Source: Gonatopus flavifemur (lineage: Eukaryota; Arthropoda; Insecta; Hymenoptera; Dryinidae). Taken from it: a stretch of 64,000 nt of DNA. Location: NCBI GenBank assembly GCA_018340375.1, contig JAFFJZ010000001.1:63728001-63792000 (forward strand). The letters are read 5' to 3'. Shown here piece by piece: positions 63,663-64,000 of this stretch. A model generated the notes under the pieces. That model saw nothing but the letters and a program-made list of their open reading frames with translations. It made no database searches and was not told where the DNA came from. The translations under genes and the position numbers were made by a program. Each line of letters opens with the position of its first letter. Position 1 is the first letter of the stretch.

Positions 63663-63914
63663 TGATAACACACGAAGAATTATCTTTCAAAAATGAGAAT
63701 AGAATTCATTAAGAGCTCTGGAGGAGTTCAATGTTTGGGACATTAACGAGTTCTTTGAGAGTAGTAACACAATACTTCCAGCATTCTCAAAGAACTTGGT
63801 AATGTCCCAAACATTGAACTCCTCCAGAGTTCTTTATGAATTCATTAATTCGAAAAGAGTTCCTGAAGAATTCTATTCATCTTTTTGAGAAAGAATTCTT
63901 CGTGTGTTATCTAG
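63663..63914. mobile_element. Palindromic MITE of the AACACACGAAGAATT family, copy 2
   Basis: CCTGATAACACACGAAGAAT opens it and AAGAATTCTTCGTGTGTTAT closes it, followed by CTAGG. The arms match those of 38,131-38,418, including GTTTGGGACATTAACGAGTT and the GAGTTCTTTGAGAGTAGT centre. It interrupts the ZSWIM-like remnant about 55 bases after the previous insertion. Confidence 0.8.
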
Positions 63915-64000
63915 GTTCTCCAACGTTTTGAGGAGATACCAATGATCCCCGCTGATGCAACCCGCCATACAAAACTACCGACTGGGTGAACATTTTCTGG
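63915..64000. other. Window edge, unassigned
   Basis: A short stretch follows the last MITE, with a plus-strand reading such as VLQRFEEIPMIPADATRHTK. It could continue the interrupted ZSWIM-like remnant, but there is too little sequence to decide. Confidence 0.3.

Noticed and set aside
1..64000. CRISPR array, bacterial operon or prophage
   Set aside because: Spliced eukaryotic genes, long AT-rich non-coding DNA and insect-type transposons rule this out. The regular repeats found are tandem or palindromic, not spacer-separated.

Overview
This is an AT-rich animal genomic window, almost certainly from an insect. It has spliced genes with short GT-AG introns and a tandem array of insect-type microsomal P450s. 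It is also very dense in Tc1/mariner, pogo-like, fold-back/MITE and LINE debris. The P450 style and the type of transposon litter would fit a hymenopteran such as a parasitoid wasp, but that is inference; nothing here fixes the species.

The core (2,045-50,308) is a head-to-tail array of five apparently intact CYP3-clan (CYP6-like) cytochrome P450 genes, all on the minus strand: P450-1 (2,045-8,787), P450-2 (16,317-21,598), P450-3 (23,208-25,474), P450-4 (29,021-32,787) and P450-5 (41,681-50,308). I assembled each from six exons. All five have the same intron positions and phases (1,2,1,1,1), and exons 4 and 5 are exactly 231 and 252 bases in every copy. The predicted proteins are 511-525 residues, with an N-terminal membrane anchor, WxxxR, AGFETS, ExxR, PERF and the heme Cys loop. 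P450-1 and P450-2 are closest to each other, P450-4 and P450-5 form a second pair, and P450-3 lies between. The products should be ER-bound monooxygenases of the detoxification/secondary-metabolite type. Substrates cannot be read from sequence.

Transposons account for most of the intron length and spacing in the array. Three mariner-type relics (12.1, 42.5 and 44.1 kb) are broken. A DD41D-type Tc1/mariner element with long inverted repeats (45,552-47,572) keeps an open 349-codon transposase and sits in intron 3 of P450-5. A pogo-like element lies at 35.1 kb. Many palindromic elements recur, some nested. A fold-back element in intron 5 of P450-1 carries an open frame with a conserved WHFFATAHGKG motif. 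Diverged duplicated flanks and an isolated copy of P450-4 intron 1 (14.1 kb) show that the array grew by segmental duplication and probably lost at least one gene.

The right flank holds two conserved single-copy genes: an RNF11-type RING-H2 adaptor (plus strand, 57,178-57,844) and, converging on it, an ARL6IP5/JWA-type PRA1-family membrane protein (minus strand, 61,542-62,265). The last 1.7 kb contains a ZSWIM/MULE-like gene remnant interrupted by two palindromic elements.
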